A stretch of DNA of 64,000 nt from an uncultured Bacteroidota bacterium (GCA_902546095.1 CACCIQ010000001.1:62455-126454), one strand, 5' to 3'. Counted from the stretch's first letter, positions 53,469 through 63,171 are shown. Numbers and translations: made by a program. Notes: a model not told the origin generated them from the sequence alone.

Positions 53469-54962
53469 ATGAAATTTATTCATTTATTTTTTACAGTGTT
53501 GCCCGTTTTGGTTTATACTCAGGATATTACTGATGCTGTAAACTGGAGCATTGAGAATGAGAGTGGAAATGCGAGATATTCTGCAATGGGAGGTGCTTTT
53601 GGAGCTCTAGGTGGAAATTTGTCAGCAATATCTAGTAACCCAGCATCAGGTGCCGTATTTGAACTGTCAAGATTTGGAGGTTCGTTAGTGTCAAACAGTA
53701 ACCAAACTAAATCAAACTTTAAATCGAATATAAATAATGTAAACTCTCAAAATGCAAACTATCAAATTGGTCTTGTTTATGTGTTTAAGAATTATGGAAG
53801 TGGTGATTTAAATAAGTTTTCAATTGGATTAAATTATCAATCACAAAATAATTACAATAAGGATATTAAGATCACAGCAGTAAATAATAATTCAATTGAT
53901 AATTTTTTTCTAAATAATGCACAAGGAATTAATTTGAATGATATTAGCGTTGGTTCAAATGAAAGTGTAAGTGGAGTTTATAGATGGCTAGGTAATAACA
54001 TTGGCTACTATGCGCAACAGGCATTTCTAGGATATCAATCCTACCTCTTAAGTTATGATTCAGACACCAAATCATACTACTCACTAGCAAAATATAATAA
54101 TGGCTTATCTCAAGATAACTCAACATTTATTTCAGGCAATAATAATATTGCCTCGCTTAATTTATCATGGCAATATAAAGACAATTTATATATGGGAATT
54201 AATCTCAATTTTCATGACATATTCTACGAAAAGGAAAACAGACATATTGAAACTAATTTTGATGACGATTCAGCAATCACCCGCATTGATTTCAGAAATT
54301 ATTTATCGACAGTTGGAAATGGCTTTTCAATTCAAGGAGGTATTATATATAAAGCTGGTTCATTAAGATTTGGTCTATCTTATAAATCTCCAACATTTTA
54401 TGCATTTGAAGACAATTTAGATCAATACCTTGAAACAAGCTCAATTGACACTGATGGCATTTCATATACTGATATTGTTGATCCCAGAGTTACTAACATT
54501 TATGAATATAATTTTAAATCACCATCAAAATTTACATTTAGTTCTGGTGCTGTAATAAACAATATGATTTTACTTAACCTTGATGTAACTTCAAAAAATT
54601 ATTCTAAATCCTCTTTTAAGCATCAATTCGACGGAGTTTATTCAGATTTGAATAATGCTATATCAAGAAATTTAACCAATGTCTTGGATTACAACATTGG
54701 AACCGAAATAAAAATCAATAATTTTAGTTTAAGAGGTGGATATAAGATTATTAACTCACCTTATAAAAACATTGATGAAAATTACTTTAATGCTTCATCT
54801 TTCGGATTAGGCTATAATTTTAGATCCTCGACAGTTGACTTTGCCCTTGTAAATTCAAAATTGAATTACAATTATCAGCTGTTCGATTCAGGTCTGACTG
54901 ATTCAGCATCAATTATTAATGAAAAAACAAATATCATCCTTTCTTACAATATCATATTTTAA
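53469..54962 (+). CDS. OmpP1/FadL/TodX-family outer membrane transporter
   Basis: A 497-residue beta-barrel with a signal peptide (residues 1-18). The N-terminal hatch region has the family signature GNARYSAMGGAFGALGGNLSAISSNPAS, here around residues 34-61, followed by repeated amphipathic strands and a C-terminal strand ending IIF. FadL/TodX proteins pass hydrophobic molecules by lateral diffusion. Some databases call this clade hemin receptor, but nothing in the sequence supports haem. It is paired with the aromatic-rich lipoprotein upstream. Confidence 0.88.
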   Translation: MKFIHLFFTVLPVLVYTQDITDAVNWSIENESGNARYSAMGGAFGALGGNLSAISSNPASGAVFELSRFGGSLVSNSNQTKSNFKSNINNVNSQNANYQIGLVYVFKNYGSGDLNKFSIGLNYQSQNNYNKDIKITAVNNNSIDNFFLNNAQGINLNDISVGSNESVSGVYRWLGNNIGYYAQQAFLGYQSYLLSYDSDTKSYYSLAKYNNGLSQDNSTFISGNNNIASLNLSWQYKDNLYMGINLNFHDIFYEKENRHIETNFDDDSAITRIDFRNYLSTVGNGFSIQGGIIYKAGSLRFGLSYKSPTFYAFEDNLDQYLETSSIDTDGISYTDIVDPRVTNIYEYNFKSPSKFTFSSGAVINNMILLNLDVTSKNYSKSSFKHQFDGVYSDLNNAISRNLTNVLDYNIGTEIKINNFSLRGGYKIINSPYKNIDENYFNASSFGLGYNFRSSTVDFALVNSKLNYNYQLFDSGLTDSASIINEKTNIILSYNIIF

Positions 54963-54975
54963 ATAAATTCTTTTA

Positions 54976-54983
54976 TATCTTTG
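54976..54983 (+). promoter_or_regulatory. Candidate folE promoter -7 box (TATCTTTG)
   Basis: TATCTTTG matches TAnnTTTG and lies 17 bases before the folE ATG and after the end of the OmpP1 gene, predicting a short leader. Confidence 0.5.
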
Positions 54984-55000
54984 CATAACTTAAAACAACT

Positions 55001-55663
55001 ATGAAATACAATAAATTTCTTGAGGAATTAGAGCAAATCGACTCTGATCATAAAAATTTTTCAATTGAAACTCCACTAAGAGACGATGCATTTGAAATTT
55101 CTGATGATGAAAAAATTTCTATTATACAGAAAAATGTAAATGAAATTCTTAAGACCCTTGGAATGGATATGACTGATGACAGCTTAAAAGGTACTCCCTT
55201 GAGAGTTGCTAAAGCATATGTTAAAGAAATTTTTGGTGGGCTAAATCCAAAAAACCTACCAAAAGCATCAACATTTGATAATAAATATCAATATGGTGAA
55301 ATGCTAGTTGAAAAGAATATTACAGTTTTTTCTACATGTGAACATCATCTATTACCTATATATGGAAAAGCACATGTTGCATATTTTTCTAATGGTAATG
55401 TAATTGGTCTTTCAAAAATGAATAGAATCGTAGATTATTATGCAAGAAGACCACAAGTTCAAGAAAGATTGAATATTCAAATTGTAAGAAAACTACAAGA
55501 ATTTTTAAATACTGAAGATGTAGCCTGTGTTATTGATGCTAAACATATGTGTGTTAATTCCAGAGGGATTAGGCATATAGATTGCAGTACAGTTACAGGT
55601 GAATTTGGAGGAAAATTCAAGGATAAATTAATAAAAAGGGAATTTTTAGATTATATTCGTTAA
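55001..55663 (+). CDS. folE: GTP cyclohydrolase I
   Basis: A 220-residue enzyme converting GTP to dihydroneopterin triphosphate for folate and pterins. TPLRVAKAYVKEIFGGL lies near 66-82, the zinc Cys and His in STCEHHLLPIYGKAHVAY, then LSKMNRIVDYYARRPQVQERL and the second zinc Cys in AKHMCVNSRGI. It has its own -7 box and is followed by cysS after 19 bases. Confidence 0.96.
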   Translation: MKYNKFLEELEQIDSDHKNFSIETPLRDDAFEISDDEKISIIQKNVNEILKTLGMDMTDDSLKGTPLRVAKAYVKEIFGGLNPKNLPKASTFDNKYQYGEMLVEKNITVFSTCEHHLLPIYGKAHVAYFSNGNVIGLSKMNRIVDYYARRPQVQERLNIQIVRKLQEFLNTEDVACVIDAKHMCVNSRGIRHIDCSTVTGEFGGKFKDKLIKREFLDYIR

Positions 55664-55682
55664 CAAAGCTAAAATTTTAACG

Positions 55683-57122
55683 ATGTCTTCGTCGAATAAA
55701 AATTTAAAAATATATAATTCTCTATCATCCCAAAAAGAAGTTTTTAACAGTATTAACAAAAAGATGGTTGGTATGTATGTATGTGGACCTACTGTGTATA
55801 ATACTGTTCACCTAGGGAATTGTAGAACTTTCGTTTCATTTGATTTAATTTTCCGTTATTTAAAACATTTGGGATATAAAGTTAGATATGTTAGAAATAT
55901 AACCGATGTTGGACATCTTGAAGATGATACTCAAGAGGATAAAATCTCTAAAAGAGCTGCTTTAGAGAAATTAGAACCCATGGAAATAGTTCAAAAGTAT
56001 ACCAATGATTTTAGAAATACTTTACAAAAATTTAATCTATTAAATCCAAATATTGAACCAACTGCAACTGGTCACATCATTGATCAAATTGAAATGATTG
56101 AAAAAATCATCAAGAATGGTTTTGCATATGTAAAAAATGGATCTGTTTATTTTGATATAAAAGAGTTTAATAAAAAATATAAATATGGCAGATTGAGTAA
56201 TAGAAATTTAGATGATTTAATTAATGAATCCAGGCAACTCAAAGGATCAGACGAAAAGAAGAATCCGCAAGATTTTGCTCTTTGGAAAAAAGCTGGTAAA
56301 AAACATATAATGAAATGGAATTCTCCTTGGGGAGATGGGTTTCCAGGATGGCATATTGAATGTTCTGCTATGGGTCACAAGTATTTAGGAAAACAATTTG
56401 ATATCCACGGAGGTGGTATTGACTTAAAATTTCCTCATCATGATTGTGAAATTGCTCAATCTGAATCCGTATATGGTAATAATCCTGCAAACTATTGGAT
56501 TCATACCAATATGCTAACTCTCAATGGAAAAAAAATGTCAAAATCTTTAGATAATTCAGTTTTCCCTAATGAAATTTTTAATGGAAGTAATAAAGAATTT
56601 TCAAAAAAGTTTAGTCCAATGACTTTAAAATTTTTCATGTATCAAGCTCATTACAGGAATACTTTGGATATTTCTAATCATGCATTACTTGCAGCTGAAA
56701 AAGGTTTTGAAAAAATAAAAATGTTGGCGGGAGAGATTAGCACAATAAATGAAAGTAAAAAAAATGATTTTAATGCTAGTGAATGGGTTGATGAATGCTA
56801 TGATGCACTGAATGATGATTTTAATTCGCCGAAATTAATTGCCAAATTATTTGATTTACATAAAACAGTCTCTGAAATAAAAAATAGAACCAAATCAATT
56901 GATTTAAAAAATAAAAAAATATTAATAAGGTTTTACAAAGTATTTTATTCTGAGATTCTTGGACTTGACGATGACAATTTAACTCATGAAAAATATGATG
57001 AAATTCTGGAACTAATCTTGGAATTAAGAGAAAAAGAAAGGTTGAGTAAGAATTATGAGAAATCTGATTACATCAGAGATAAGTTGAGTGAGTTAGGAGT
57101 AAAAATTAATGATAAAATATGA
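55683..57122 (+). CDS. cysS: Cysteinyl-tRNA synthetase
   Basis: A 479-residue class I synthetase. The zinc and HIGH-type region is YVCGPTVYNTVHLGNCRTF (about 31-49), where HLGN stands for HIGH; the second zinc Cys lies in GWHIECSAMG and HGGGIDLKFPHHDCE. KMSKS appears in NGKKMSKSLDN. A normal length and C-terminal helix bundle follow. It overlaps yidD by 4 bases (ATGA). Confidence 0.96.
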   Translation: MSSSNKNLKIYNSLSSQKEVFNSINKKMVGMYVCGPTVYNTVHLGNCRTFVSFDLIFRYLKHLGYKVRYVRNITDVGHLEDDTQEDKISKRAALEKLEPMEIVQKYTNDFRNTLQKFNLLNPNIEPTATGHIIDQIEMIEKIIKNGFAYVKNGSVYFDIKEFNKKYKYGRLSNRNLDDLINESRQLKGSDEKKNPQDFALWKKAGKKHIMKWNSPWGDGFPGWHIECSAMGHKYLGKQFDIHGGGIDLKFPHHDCEIAQSESVYGNNPANYWIHTNMLTLNGKKMSKSLDNSVFPNEIFNGSNKEFSKKFSPMTLKFFMYQAHYRNTLDISNHALLAAEKGFEKIKMLAGEISTINESKKNDFNASEWVDECYDALNDDFNSPKLIAKLFDLHKTVSEIKNRTKSIDLKNKKILIRFYKVFYSEILGLDDDNLTHEKYDEILELILELREKERLSKNYEKSDYIRDKLSELGVKINDKI

Positions 57123-57340
57123 GGGAAATCATAATCTCCCCTTTTGTTTTTCTAATTAAACTTTACCAAAAAATAATTTCACCTGCTTTAGGTGTCAATT
57201 GTAGGTTTAATCCAACATGCTCGAATTATGCTATCAAAAGTTTAAAAAAACATGGTCTTTTTAAGGGTCTTTACTATGCAATAATTAGAATTTCAAAATG
57301 TCATCCGTGGGGAAAAAGTGGAGATGACCCAGTACCTTAA
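57119..57340 (+). CDS. yidD: YidD membrane protein insertion efficiency factor
   Basis: A 73-residue protein with the full family signature: LIKLYQKIISPALGVNCRF, PTCSNYAIKSL and the ending SKCHPWGKSGDDPVP. It associates with the YidC insertase. It is translationally coupled to cysS by an ATGA overlap, and a -7 box after its stop probably starts lgt. Confidence 0.95.
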   Translation: MREIIISPFVFLIKLYQKIISPALGVNCRFNPTCSNYAIKSLKKHGLFKGLYYAIIRISKCHPWGKSGDDPVP

Positions 57341-57350
57341 TCATTATTAA

Positions 57351-57358
57351 TATATTTG
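57351..57358 (+). promoter_or_regulatory. Candidate lgt promoter -7 box (TATATTTG)
   Basis: TATATTTG matches TAnnTTTG and lies 15 bases before the lgt ATG, predicting a very short leader. Confidence 0.5.
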
Positions 57359-57372
57359 AAGCAAACTAAGGA

Positions 57373-58206
57373 ATGAGTGATATTATATTTGAACATGATT
57401 TAAGCGAAAAATTTATAAGTATTGGACCAATTACTGTATACTGGTACAGTTTAATGTTTCTTTTTGCTTTCTGGTTTGGATATTTGATTCTAAAAAAAAT
57501 ATATATCAAAGAAAATAAAGATGTTAAACTTTTAGATCCTTTTTTGGTACATATGGTCCTCGGTACAATAATAGGTGCAAGATTAGGTGAGGTTTTTTTT
57601 TATAACTGGGAATATTTTCAAAATAACCTTCTAGAAATTTTTTTACCTTTTAAAATAAATGGCTTGGATTGGGAGTTTGTTGGCTTTCGGGGTTTATCAA
57701 GTCATGGTGCAACCGTAGGAATTATAACATCAATTGTAATATATAAGATTAGGTATAAATATGATTCAGTTCTCTGGATTTTTGATCGGCTTGTAATTGC
57801 AGTAGCTTTAGGTGGAACTCTTGTTAGAATAGGTAATTTTTTCAATTCCGAAATTGTTGGTGTTTTTACTAATTCAGATTATGGAGTTATCTTTCAAAAT
57901 AGAGGTGAAATTTTACCCAGACATCCTGCGCAACTCTATGAAGCATTAGGTTATATAATTCTCTTTATTACATTGGTTTTTATTTATAATAAAACAAACT
58001 TAAAAAGTAAAAAAGGTTTTCTTTTTGGTTTTTTCTTGATGTTTTTATTTGTAGTTAGATTTATTGTAGAATATGTTAAAGAAAGTCAAGGTGGTCTTGA
58101 GGAACAATTGGGAATTTTTTCTACAGGACAGTGGCTAAGTATACCTTTTATTTTAATGGGTATTGGATTAATGATTTATAGTTACTTATCAATTGAAAAA
58201 AAATAA
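57373..58206 (+). CDS. lgt: Prolipoprotein diacylglyceryl transferase
   Basis: A 277-residue inner membrane enzyme that adds diacylglycerol to the lipobox Cys of prolipoproteins. About seven membrane helices are present. Signature parts are TVYWYSLMFLFAFWFGYL, GTIIGARLGEVFFYNW, GFRGLSSHGATVG with the catalytic-region His, GNFFNSEIVG and RHPAQLYEA. It overlaps the small membrane gene by 14 bases. The several lipoproteins in this window depend on it. Confidence 0.96.
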   Translation: MSDIIFEHDLSEKFISIGPITVYWYSLMFLFAFWFGYLILKKIYIKENKDVKLLDPFLVHMVLGTIIGARLGEVFFYNWEYFQNNLLEIFLPFKINGLDWEFVGFRGLSSHGATVGIITSIVIYKIRYKYDSVLWIFDRLVIAVALGGTLVRIGNFFNSEIVGVFTNSDYGVIFQNRGEILPRHPAQLYEALGYIILFITLVFIYNKTNLKSKKGFLFGFFLMFLFVVRFIVEYVKESQGGLEEQLGIFSTGQWLSIPFILMGIGLMIYSYLSIEKK

Positions 58207-58414
58207 ATTAACATCAGGATTTAAAAAACTTGCACTCACTCTATTTTTAATGTTTACTGGACCGGTAATTTTGTACCAAGCTTTTAGCAATATAGGTCAC
58301 CAGTGGTATTATTTTGTTGTAATTATTGGCTTAATTGTTTGCATTCTTTCCATATTTACATTGTTTTCTGGGATAAAGTCTATTATAAACCATATTTTTG
58401 ATAAAGATTTATAA
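58193..58414 (+). CDS. DUF6095-like small membrane protein, TTG start
   Basis: A 73-residue protein with two hydrophobic helices (about 10-30 and 36-58) between basic ends. It starts at a TTG inside the end of lgt and ends 3 bases before thrS, so it fills the space exactly. Its pattern (KLALTLFLMFTGPVILYQAF, then GHQWYYFVVIIG) matches small flavobacterial proteins of the DUF6095 family. Function is unknown. Confidence 0.75.
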   Translation: MKKNKLTSGFKKLALTLFLMFTGPVILYQAFSNIGHQWYYFVVIIGLIVCILSIFTLFSGIKSIINHIFDKDL

Positions 58415-58417
58415 AAA

Positions 58418-60355
58418 ATGTTAAAAGTTTCTTTTCCGGATGGGGCAATTAAACACTATAATGAAGGGATAACACCTTTTCAAATTGCTGAAAGTATTAG
58501 CAATTCTCTTTCAAAAAAACTTTTGAGTGCTTCTTTTAATGGAAAACAAGTTGAATCTAACACCGAATTAAATGAGGATGGTAAAATTGAATTTCATTTT
58601 TGGGATGATTTGAAAGGCAAAAGCGCTTTTTGGCATTCTTCAGCCCACTTATTTGCCCAGATTATACTTGAGTTATATCCTAAATCAAAATTAACAATTG
58701 GTCCTCCAATAGAAAATGGTTTTTATTATGATGTTGATTTAGGTGATGAATCAATATCAGAAAATGATTTTGATAAGATTGAAAAAATGATGATTGAGGA
58801 AGCAAGAAAAGATCATAAATTTACATTAAGAGAATGCTCAAAAGAGGAAGCCTTAAATTTCTACAAGAAAAATAATAATCAATATAAAATAGAACTTATT
58901 AAAGGTCTTCATGATAAAAAAATTACATTTTGTGACCACGCTAACTTCTCAGACCTATGTAAAGGTGGTCATATACCATCTACAGGCTACATAAAAGCAG
59001 TTAAATTGCTTAATGTTGCTGGAGCGTATTGGAGAGGTAATGAGGAAAATAAACAACTAACTCGGATATATGGAATTTCTTTTCCTAAGCAAAAACTTTT
59101 GACAGAATACCTAAGTCTGATGGAAGAAGCAAAAAAAAGAGATCATAGAGTAATTGGAAAAAAACTTAAATTATTTACATTTTCAAAACAAGTTGGATTG
59201 GGACTTCCACTTTGGTTACCAAAAGGAGCAGAATTAAGAAAAAGATTGGAAGAATTCTTAAATAAAGCCCAAAAAGAAGCTGGTTATGAAATGGTTATAA
59301 GTCCTCATATAGGTAATAAAAAACTTTATGAAACATCTGGTCATTTTCAAAAGTATGGTGAAAGTAGTTTTATGCCGATCAAATCCCCGAGTTCTGATGA
59401 AGAATTTTTGTTAAAACCGATGAACTGTCCACATCATTGTGAAATTTACAAATCTGAGCAATGGAGTTACCGAGACTTACCTAAACGATATGCTGAATTT
59501 GGGACAGTTTACAGGTATGAGCAAAGTGGTGAACTTCATGGTTTAACCAGAGTTCGAGGTTTCACTCAAGATGATGCTCACATTTTTTGCGCGCAAGACC
59601 AACTAATTAATGAATTTGAGAAAGTAATTGATTTAGTATTACATGTTTTTAACACATTAGGCTTTAAGAATTATGAAGTTCAAATTTCTTTGAAAGACAA
59701 AGAAAATAATGATAAATATATTGGAACTGATGAAATGTGGAAACTTTCTGAAGAAGCAATAATAAAAGCTACAAAAGGCAAAAAATTAAATTATAAAATT
59801 GAGTATGGGGAGGCAGCATTTTACGGACCAAAGTTAGACTTTATGGTTAAAGATGCACTAAATAGAAAATGGCAACTAGGAACAATTCAAGTTGATTATA
59901 ATCTTCCAGAAAGATTTGATTTAACATTTAAAAACAAAGAAAATAAAGATGAACGACCAGTTATGATCCATAGAGCTCCATTTGGAAGCCTAGAAAGGTT
60001 TGTTGCAATTCTTATAGAACATACTGCAGGGATTTTTCCACTATGGTTGACTGCAAATCAAATAATCCTTATTAGTGTTGGTGAAAAACATGAAAAATAT
60101 GCTGAAAAAGTTTCAGGTTTTCTCGAAAAAGCTGAAATTCGTGCAACTTTAGATAGTAGAAACGAAACTGTCGGTAAGAAGATTAGAGATAGTGAACAAA
60201 ATAAAATACCATACATGGGTATTATTGGAGATAAAGAAATAAAGAATAATAGTATTTCAATACGTGCTTTGGGCGGTGATGATATTGGAGAAATGAATAT
60301 TGACGAATTGATTAACTTTATAAAAAAAGAAGAAGAAAAATCATATAATAATTAA
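58418..60355 (+). CDS. thrS: Threonyl-tRNA synthetase
   Basis: A 645-residue class II synthetase with a TGS domain (1-60), an editing domain (about 65-220, with HSSAHLFAQI and the CDHANFSDLCKGGHIP motif), a catalytic domain with KPMNCPHHCEIY (zinc Cys) and RVRGFTQDDAHIF, and an anticodon-binding domain after about 540. It is the first of the conserved run thrS-infC-rpmI-rplT. Its stop is separated by 15 bases from the inferred infC start. Confidence 0.97.
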   Translation: MLKVSFPDGAIKHYNEGITPFQIAESISNSLSKKLLSASFNGKQVESNTELNEDGKIEFHFWDDLKGKSAFWHSSAHLFAQIILELYPKSKLTIGPPIENGFYYDVDLGDESISENDFDKIEKMMIEEARKDHKFTLRECSKEEALNFYKKNNNQYKIELIKGLHDKKITFCDHANFSDLCKGGHIPSTGYIKAVKLLNVAGAYWRGNEENKQLTRIYGISFPKQKLLTEYLSLMEEAKKRDHRVIGKKLKLFTFSKQVGLGLPLWLPKGAELRKRLEEFLNKAQKEAGYEMVISPHIGNKKLYETSGHFQKYGESSFMPIKSPSSDEEFLLKPMNCPHHCEIYKSEQWSYRDLPKRYAEFGTVYRYEQSGELHGLTRVRGFTQDDAHIFCAQDQLINEFEKVIDLVLHVFNTLGFKNYEVQISLKDKENNDKYIGTDEMWKLSEEAIIKATKGKKLNYKIEYGEAAFYGPKLDFMVKDALNRKWQLGTIQVDYNLPERFDLTFKNKENKDERPVMIHRAPFGSLERFVAILIEHTAGIFPLWLTANQIILISVGEKHEKYAEKVSGFLEKAEIRATLDSRNETVGKKIRDSEQNKIPYMGIIGDKEIKNNSISIRALGGDDIGEMNIDELINFIKKEEEKSYNN

Positions 60356-60370
60356 CCTAAATCAAAAGCC

Positions 60371-60937
60371 ATAGCACCACTAAGAAGAAAAAGAGGAAGA
60401 CGTCAAGGGAGAGTAATTAAAAAAAACCCTCATAATATAAATGAGTTTATTAAAGCCTCTGAGGTAAGGCTTGTGGGTGATAATGTAGAAATAGGCATCT
60501 ACCCCACTGAAAAAGCGCTGTCTATCGCAAAAAATTTAGAGACAGATTTAGTTGAAATATCACCAAATGCAACACCTCCTGTCTGTAAAGCACTTGATTA
60601 CAAAAAGTTTCTTTATGATCAAAGAAAAAGGGAAAAATACCTTAAAGCAAAAACTCAAAAGGTAGTTGTTAAAGAGATAAGGTTTGGACCACAAACTGAT
60701 ATTCATGATTATGAGTTCAAGAAAAAACATGCAATCAAATTTCTTGAGGATGGTGCAAAATTAAAAGCGTTTGTTTTTTTTAAAGGAAGATCAATTATTT
60801 TTAAGGAGCAGGGTCAGATTTTATTACTAAAATTAGCCCAAGAGTTAGAAGAATATGGAAAAGTTGAGCAATTACCTGTGCTAGAAGGAAAAAAAATGAT
60901 TATGTTTGTGTCCCCAAAAAAAGCTAAAAAGAAATAG
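60371..60937 (+). CDS. infC: Translation initiation factor IF-3, AUA start
   Basis: IF-3 prevents 30S-50S association and proofreads initiation. The frame is open right from the thrS stop at 60355 and encodes the usual basic N-terminus ([13 protein letters not shown], then [16 protein letters not shown]) before the first conventional start, a GTG at 60473. There is no ATG, GTG or TTG earlier in frame. The AUA at 60371 gives a 188-residue protein of normal length, and infC is known to use rare codons such as AUU in other bacteria for autoregulation. Core motifs [20 protein letters not shown] and [18 protein letters not shown] confirm IF-3. Confidence 0.9.
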   Translation: MAPLRRKRGRRQGRVIKKNPHNINEFIKASEVRLVGDNVEIGIYPTEKALSIAKNLETDLVEISPNATPPVCKALDYKKFLYDQRKREKYLKAKTQKVVVKEIRFGPQTDIHDYEFKKKHAIKFLEDGAKLKAFVFFKGRSIIFKEQGQILLLKLAQELEEYGKVEQLPVLEGKKMIMFVSPKKAKKK

Positions 60938-60938
60938 A

Positions 60939-61136
60939 ATGAGTAAACAAAAAACTAAATCTAGCGCAAAAAAAAGATTTAAAGTTACCGGCACTGGAAA
61001 GATTAAAAGAAAACATGCTTTTAAAAATCATATTCTTACAAAAAAATCTAAAAAAAGAAAATTGAAGTTGACTCACTCATCTCTCGTTAGTGATAGTGAT
61101 TTGGGAAGTATAAAAAAACAATTGAGATTAAAATAA
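60939..61136 (+). CDS. rpmI: 50S ribosomal protein bL35
   Basis: A 65-residue highly basic protein starting [20 protein letters not shown] at 60939, one base after the infC stop. The family core [18 protein letters not shown] follows. A longer in-frame reading from 60906 overlaps infC and is not needed. It is part of the large ribosomal subunit. Confidence 0.95.
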   Translation: MSKQKTKSSAKKRFKVTGTGKIKRKHAFKNHILTKKSKKRKLKLTHSSLVSDSDLGSIKKQLRLK

Positions 61137-61206
61137 TTTGTATAACCGGTTAAAGGTAAAATTCAAAGACCCAATTTAGGGCACCTCAACCAAAAATATA
61201 ATTAAA

Positions 61207-61554
61207 ATGTCAAAATCATCAAATTCAGTAGCTTCTAGAAAAAGAAGAAAGAAAATTTTAAAAAAAGCTAAGGGTTATTTCGGGAGAAGAAAAAATGTCT
61301 ATACAATTGCTAAAAATGCAGTTGAAAAAGGTCTTAGCTACGCATATAGAGATAGAAAAAATAAGAAAAGAGTATTTAGATCATTATGGATTACAAGAAT
61401 TAATGCCGCAGCTAGACAACATGGTCTTAGCTACTCCGAACTAATAAATAAATTAAAAATTCAAGGGGTTGAAATTAATAGAAAGGTCCTTGCTGATATA
61501 GCAATGAACGACCCTGAAAAATTTTCAACAATTATTAAAAATTTAAAAGCTTAG
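61207..61554 (+). CDS. rplT: 50S ribosomal protein bL20
   Basis: A 115-residue basic protein. [20 protein letters not shown] opens the protein, [20 protein letters not shown] is the family centre and [19 protein letters not shown] the C-terminal domain. It binds 23S rRNA and in many bacteria represses its own operon. The 70-base gap before it is longer than elsewhere in this run. It converges on dnaB with interleaved stop codons (4-base overlap). Confidence 0.96.
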   Translation: MSKSSNSVASRKRRKKILKKAKGYFGRRKNVYTIAKNAVEKGLSYAYRDRKNKKRVFRSLWITRINAAARQHGLSYSELINKLKIQGVEINRKVLADIAMNDPEKFSTIIKNLKA

Positions 61555-63068
61555 AAAGGATTTTCCTCATCATCACTTCTATAACTTCCACTTTCAAATG
61601 CTTGATCTGGATTGATTTTTTGATCTTGATTGAGTTTTGACTCGTATTCAAATGGATTGTCATAAGAACCTAAATTCTCAAATTTACCAAGAGAGCTAAT
61701 AAACTTTAATTTAATAGAATTTAGGCCACCATTTCTATGTTTAGCTACTATAAATTCAGCTTGACCTAATGCAGGAGAATGATCTTCATCATCCCATTCA
61801 TCCATCTTATAATACTCAGGTCTATATAAAAATGATACAATATCCGCATCCTGCTCAATTGCACCTGATTCTCTTAAATCAGAAAGAATCGGTCTTTTTA
61901 CACCACCTCTAAGCTCAACGGCTCTAGAAAGCTGAGATAAAGCTATGATAGGTATATCTAATTCTTTTGCCAAGGCTTTTAAATTTCTAGAGATTGTTGA
62001 AATTTCTTGTTCTCTGTTACCGCTTTTTTGACTAGCTCCAAGCGTCATTAATTGTAGGTAGTCCAATACAATCAACTTAATACCATATTGAGAAGATAAT
62101 CTTCTTGCTTTTGCTCTCAATTCAAATATTGATAAAGAAGGTGTATCGTCAATATATAAAGGAGCATTCTCTAAATTTGAAACTTTAACATTTAACTGTT
62201 CCCACTCAAATTTTTCAAGTTTTCCAGTCCTTAATTTCTCAGAGTTAAGCCCTGTTTCAGATGAAATTAACCTTGTTATTAATTGAAGTGATGACATTTC
62301 TAATGAGAAGAAAGCAACAGGAATGTTATTTTCAACTGACATATTTCTTGCCATGGATAAGGTAAATGCTGTTTTTCCCATTCCAGGCCTTGCCGCTATG
62401 ATAACTAAATCACTTGGTTGCCAACCAGAAGTCAATTTATCAATTTCATAAAATCCAGATGCAATACCACTTAAACCCTCCTTTTTCGATATTTCTTCAA
62501 TTTTTTGTTTTGCTTGAATTACTAAATCCTCAGCTGTTTGGGTATTCTTTTTTAAATTTCCTTGAGAAATATCATAAATCTTCGATTCCGCACTATCAAG
62601 TAAGTCAAAAACATCAGATGTTTCATCATATGAATCTTCAATAATTTCATTAGATATTTGAATTAATCTTCTTTGAATGAATTTTTGTAAAATTATTCTT
62701 GAATGAAATTCTATATGTGCAGAAGACGAAACTTTTTGAGTAAGTTCAACTAAGTAATAGTCACCACCTATGGAGTTTAACTTTCCCTCCTTTTTTAATT
62801 GATGAGATACAGTTTTAATATCTATCGGCTCCTGCTTGTCAAATAAATTTATAATAGAATTGAAAATAATCTTATGACTATCTTTATAAAAAGCATCAGG
62901 TTGTAAAATATCAATAACTTCATCTACGCCCTTTTTATCAATCATCATAGCTCCTAAAACGACTTCCTCAAGATCTACAGCTTGGGGAGGTAATTTCCCT
63001 TTTTGCATTGAAAAAATTGCTGGACTATTTGAAATTGATGATGATTTTAAATTTTCAACTCTTTTCAT
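61551..63068 (-). CDS. dnaB: Replicative DNA helicase
   Basis: A 505-residue hexameric helicase. The N-terminal helical domain (about 25-130, [18 protein letters not shown]) is followed by a linker and a RecA-type motor with Walker [30 protein letters not shown], Walker [11 protein letters not shown] and the arginine-finger region [18 protein letters not shown]. The acidic C-terminal tail (SDDEENPF) is typical in Bacteroidota. No intein is present. It converges on rplT. Confidence 0.97.
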   Translation of the reverse strand: MKRVENLKSSSISNSPAIFSMQKGKLPPQAVDLEEVVLGAMMIDKKGVDEVIDILQPDAFYKDSHKIIFNSIINLFDKQEPIDIKTVSHQLKKEGKLNSIGGDYYLVELTQKVSSSAHIEFHSRIILQKFIQRRLIQISNEIIEDSYDETSDVFDLLDSAESKIYDISQGNLKKNTQTAEDLVIQAKQKIEEISKKEGLSGIASGFYEIDKLTSGWQPSDLVIIAARPGMGKTAFTLSMARNMSVENNIPVAFFSLEMSSLQLITRLISSETGLNSEKLRTGKLEKFEWEQLNVKVSNLENAPLYIDDTPSLSIFELRAKARRLSSQYGIKLIVLDYLQLMTLGASQKSGNREQEISTISRNLKALAKELDIPIIALSQLSRAVELRGGVKRPILSDLRESGAIEQDADIVSFLYRPEYYKMDEWDDEDHSPALGQAEFIVAKHRNGGLNSIKLKFISSLGKFENLGSYDNPFEYESKLNQDQKINPDQAFESGSYRSDDEENPF

Positions 63069-63171
63069 TTAACTAACTTAAAAAATTCAATTACGAAAGA
63101 ATAATTTAACAGGCAAATAAAACAAACATATAAATGTTAATAAGTATGAAAAATTTGTTAATAGAAATAAA

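Noticed and set aside
54100..54366. 88-codon forward frame inside the OmpP1-type gene
   Set aside because: It is out of frame with a convincing beta-barrel protein and has no features of its own.
53469..54962. Hemin receptor
   Set aside because: That label is common for this clade in databases, but the protein is a FadL/TodX-type barrel without a TonB plug and has no haem-binding motif.
60473..60937. Short infC beginning at GTG 60473
   Set aside because: The bases before it encode the conserved IF-3 N-terminus in the same frame up to the thrS stop, so the GTG codes for an internal Val.
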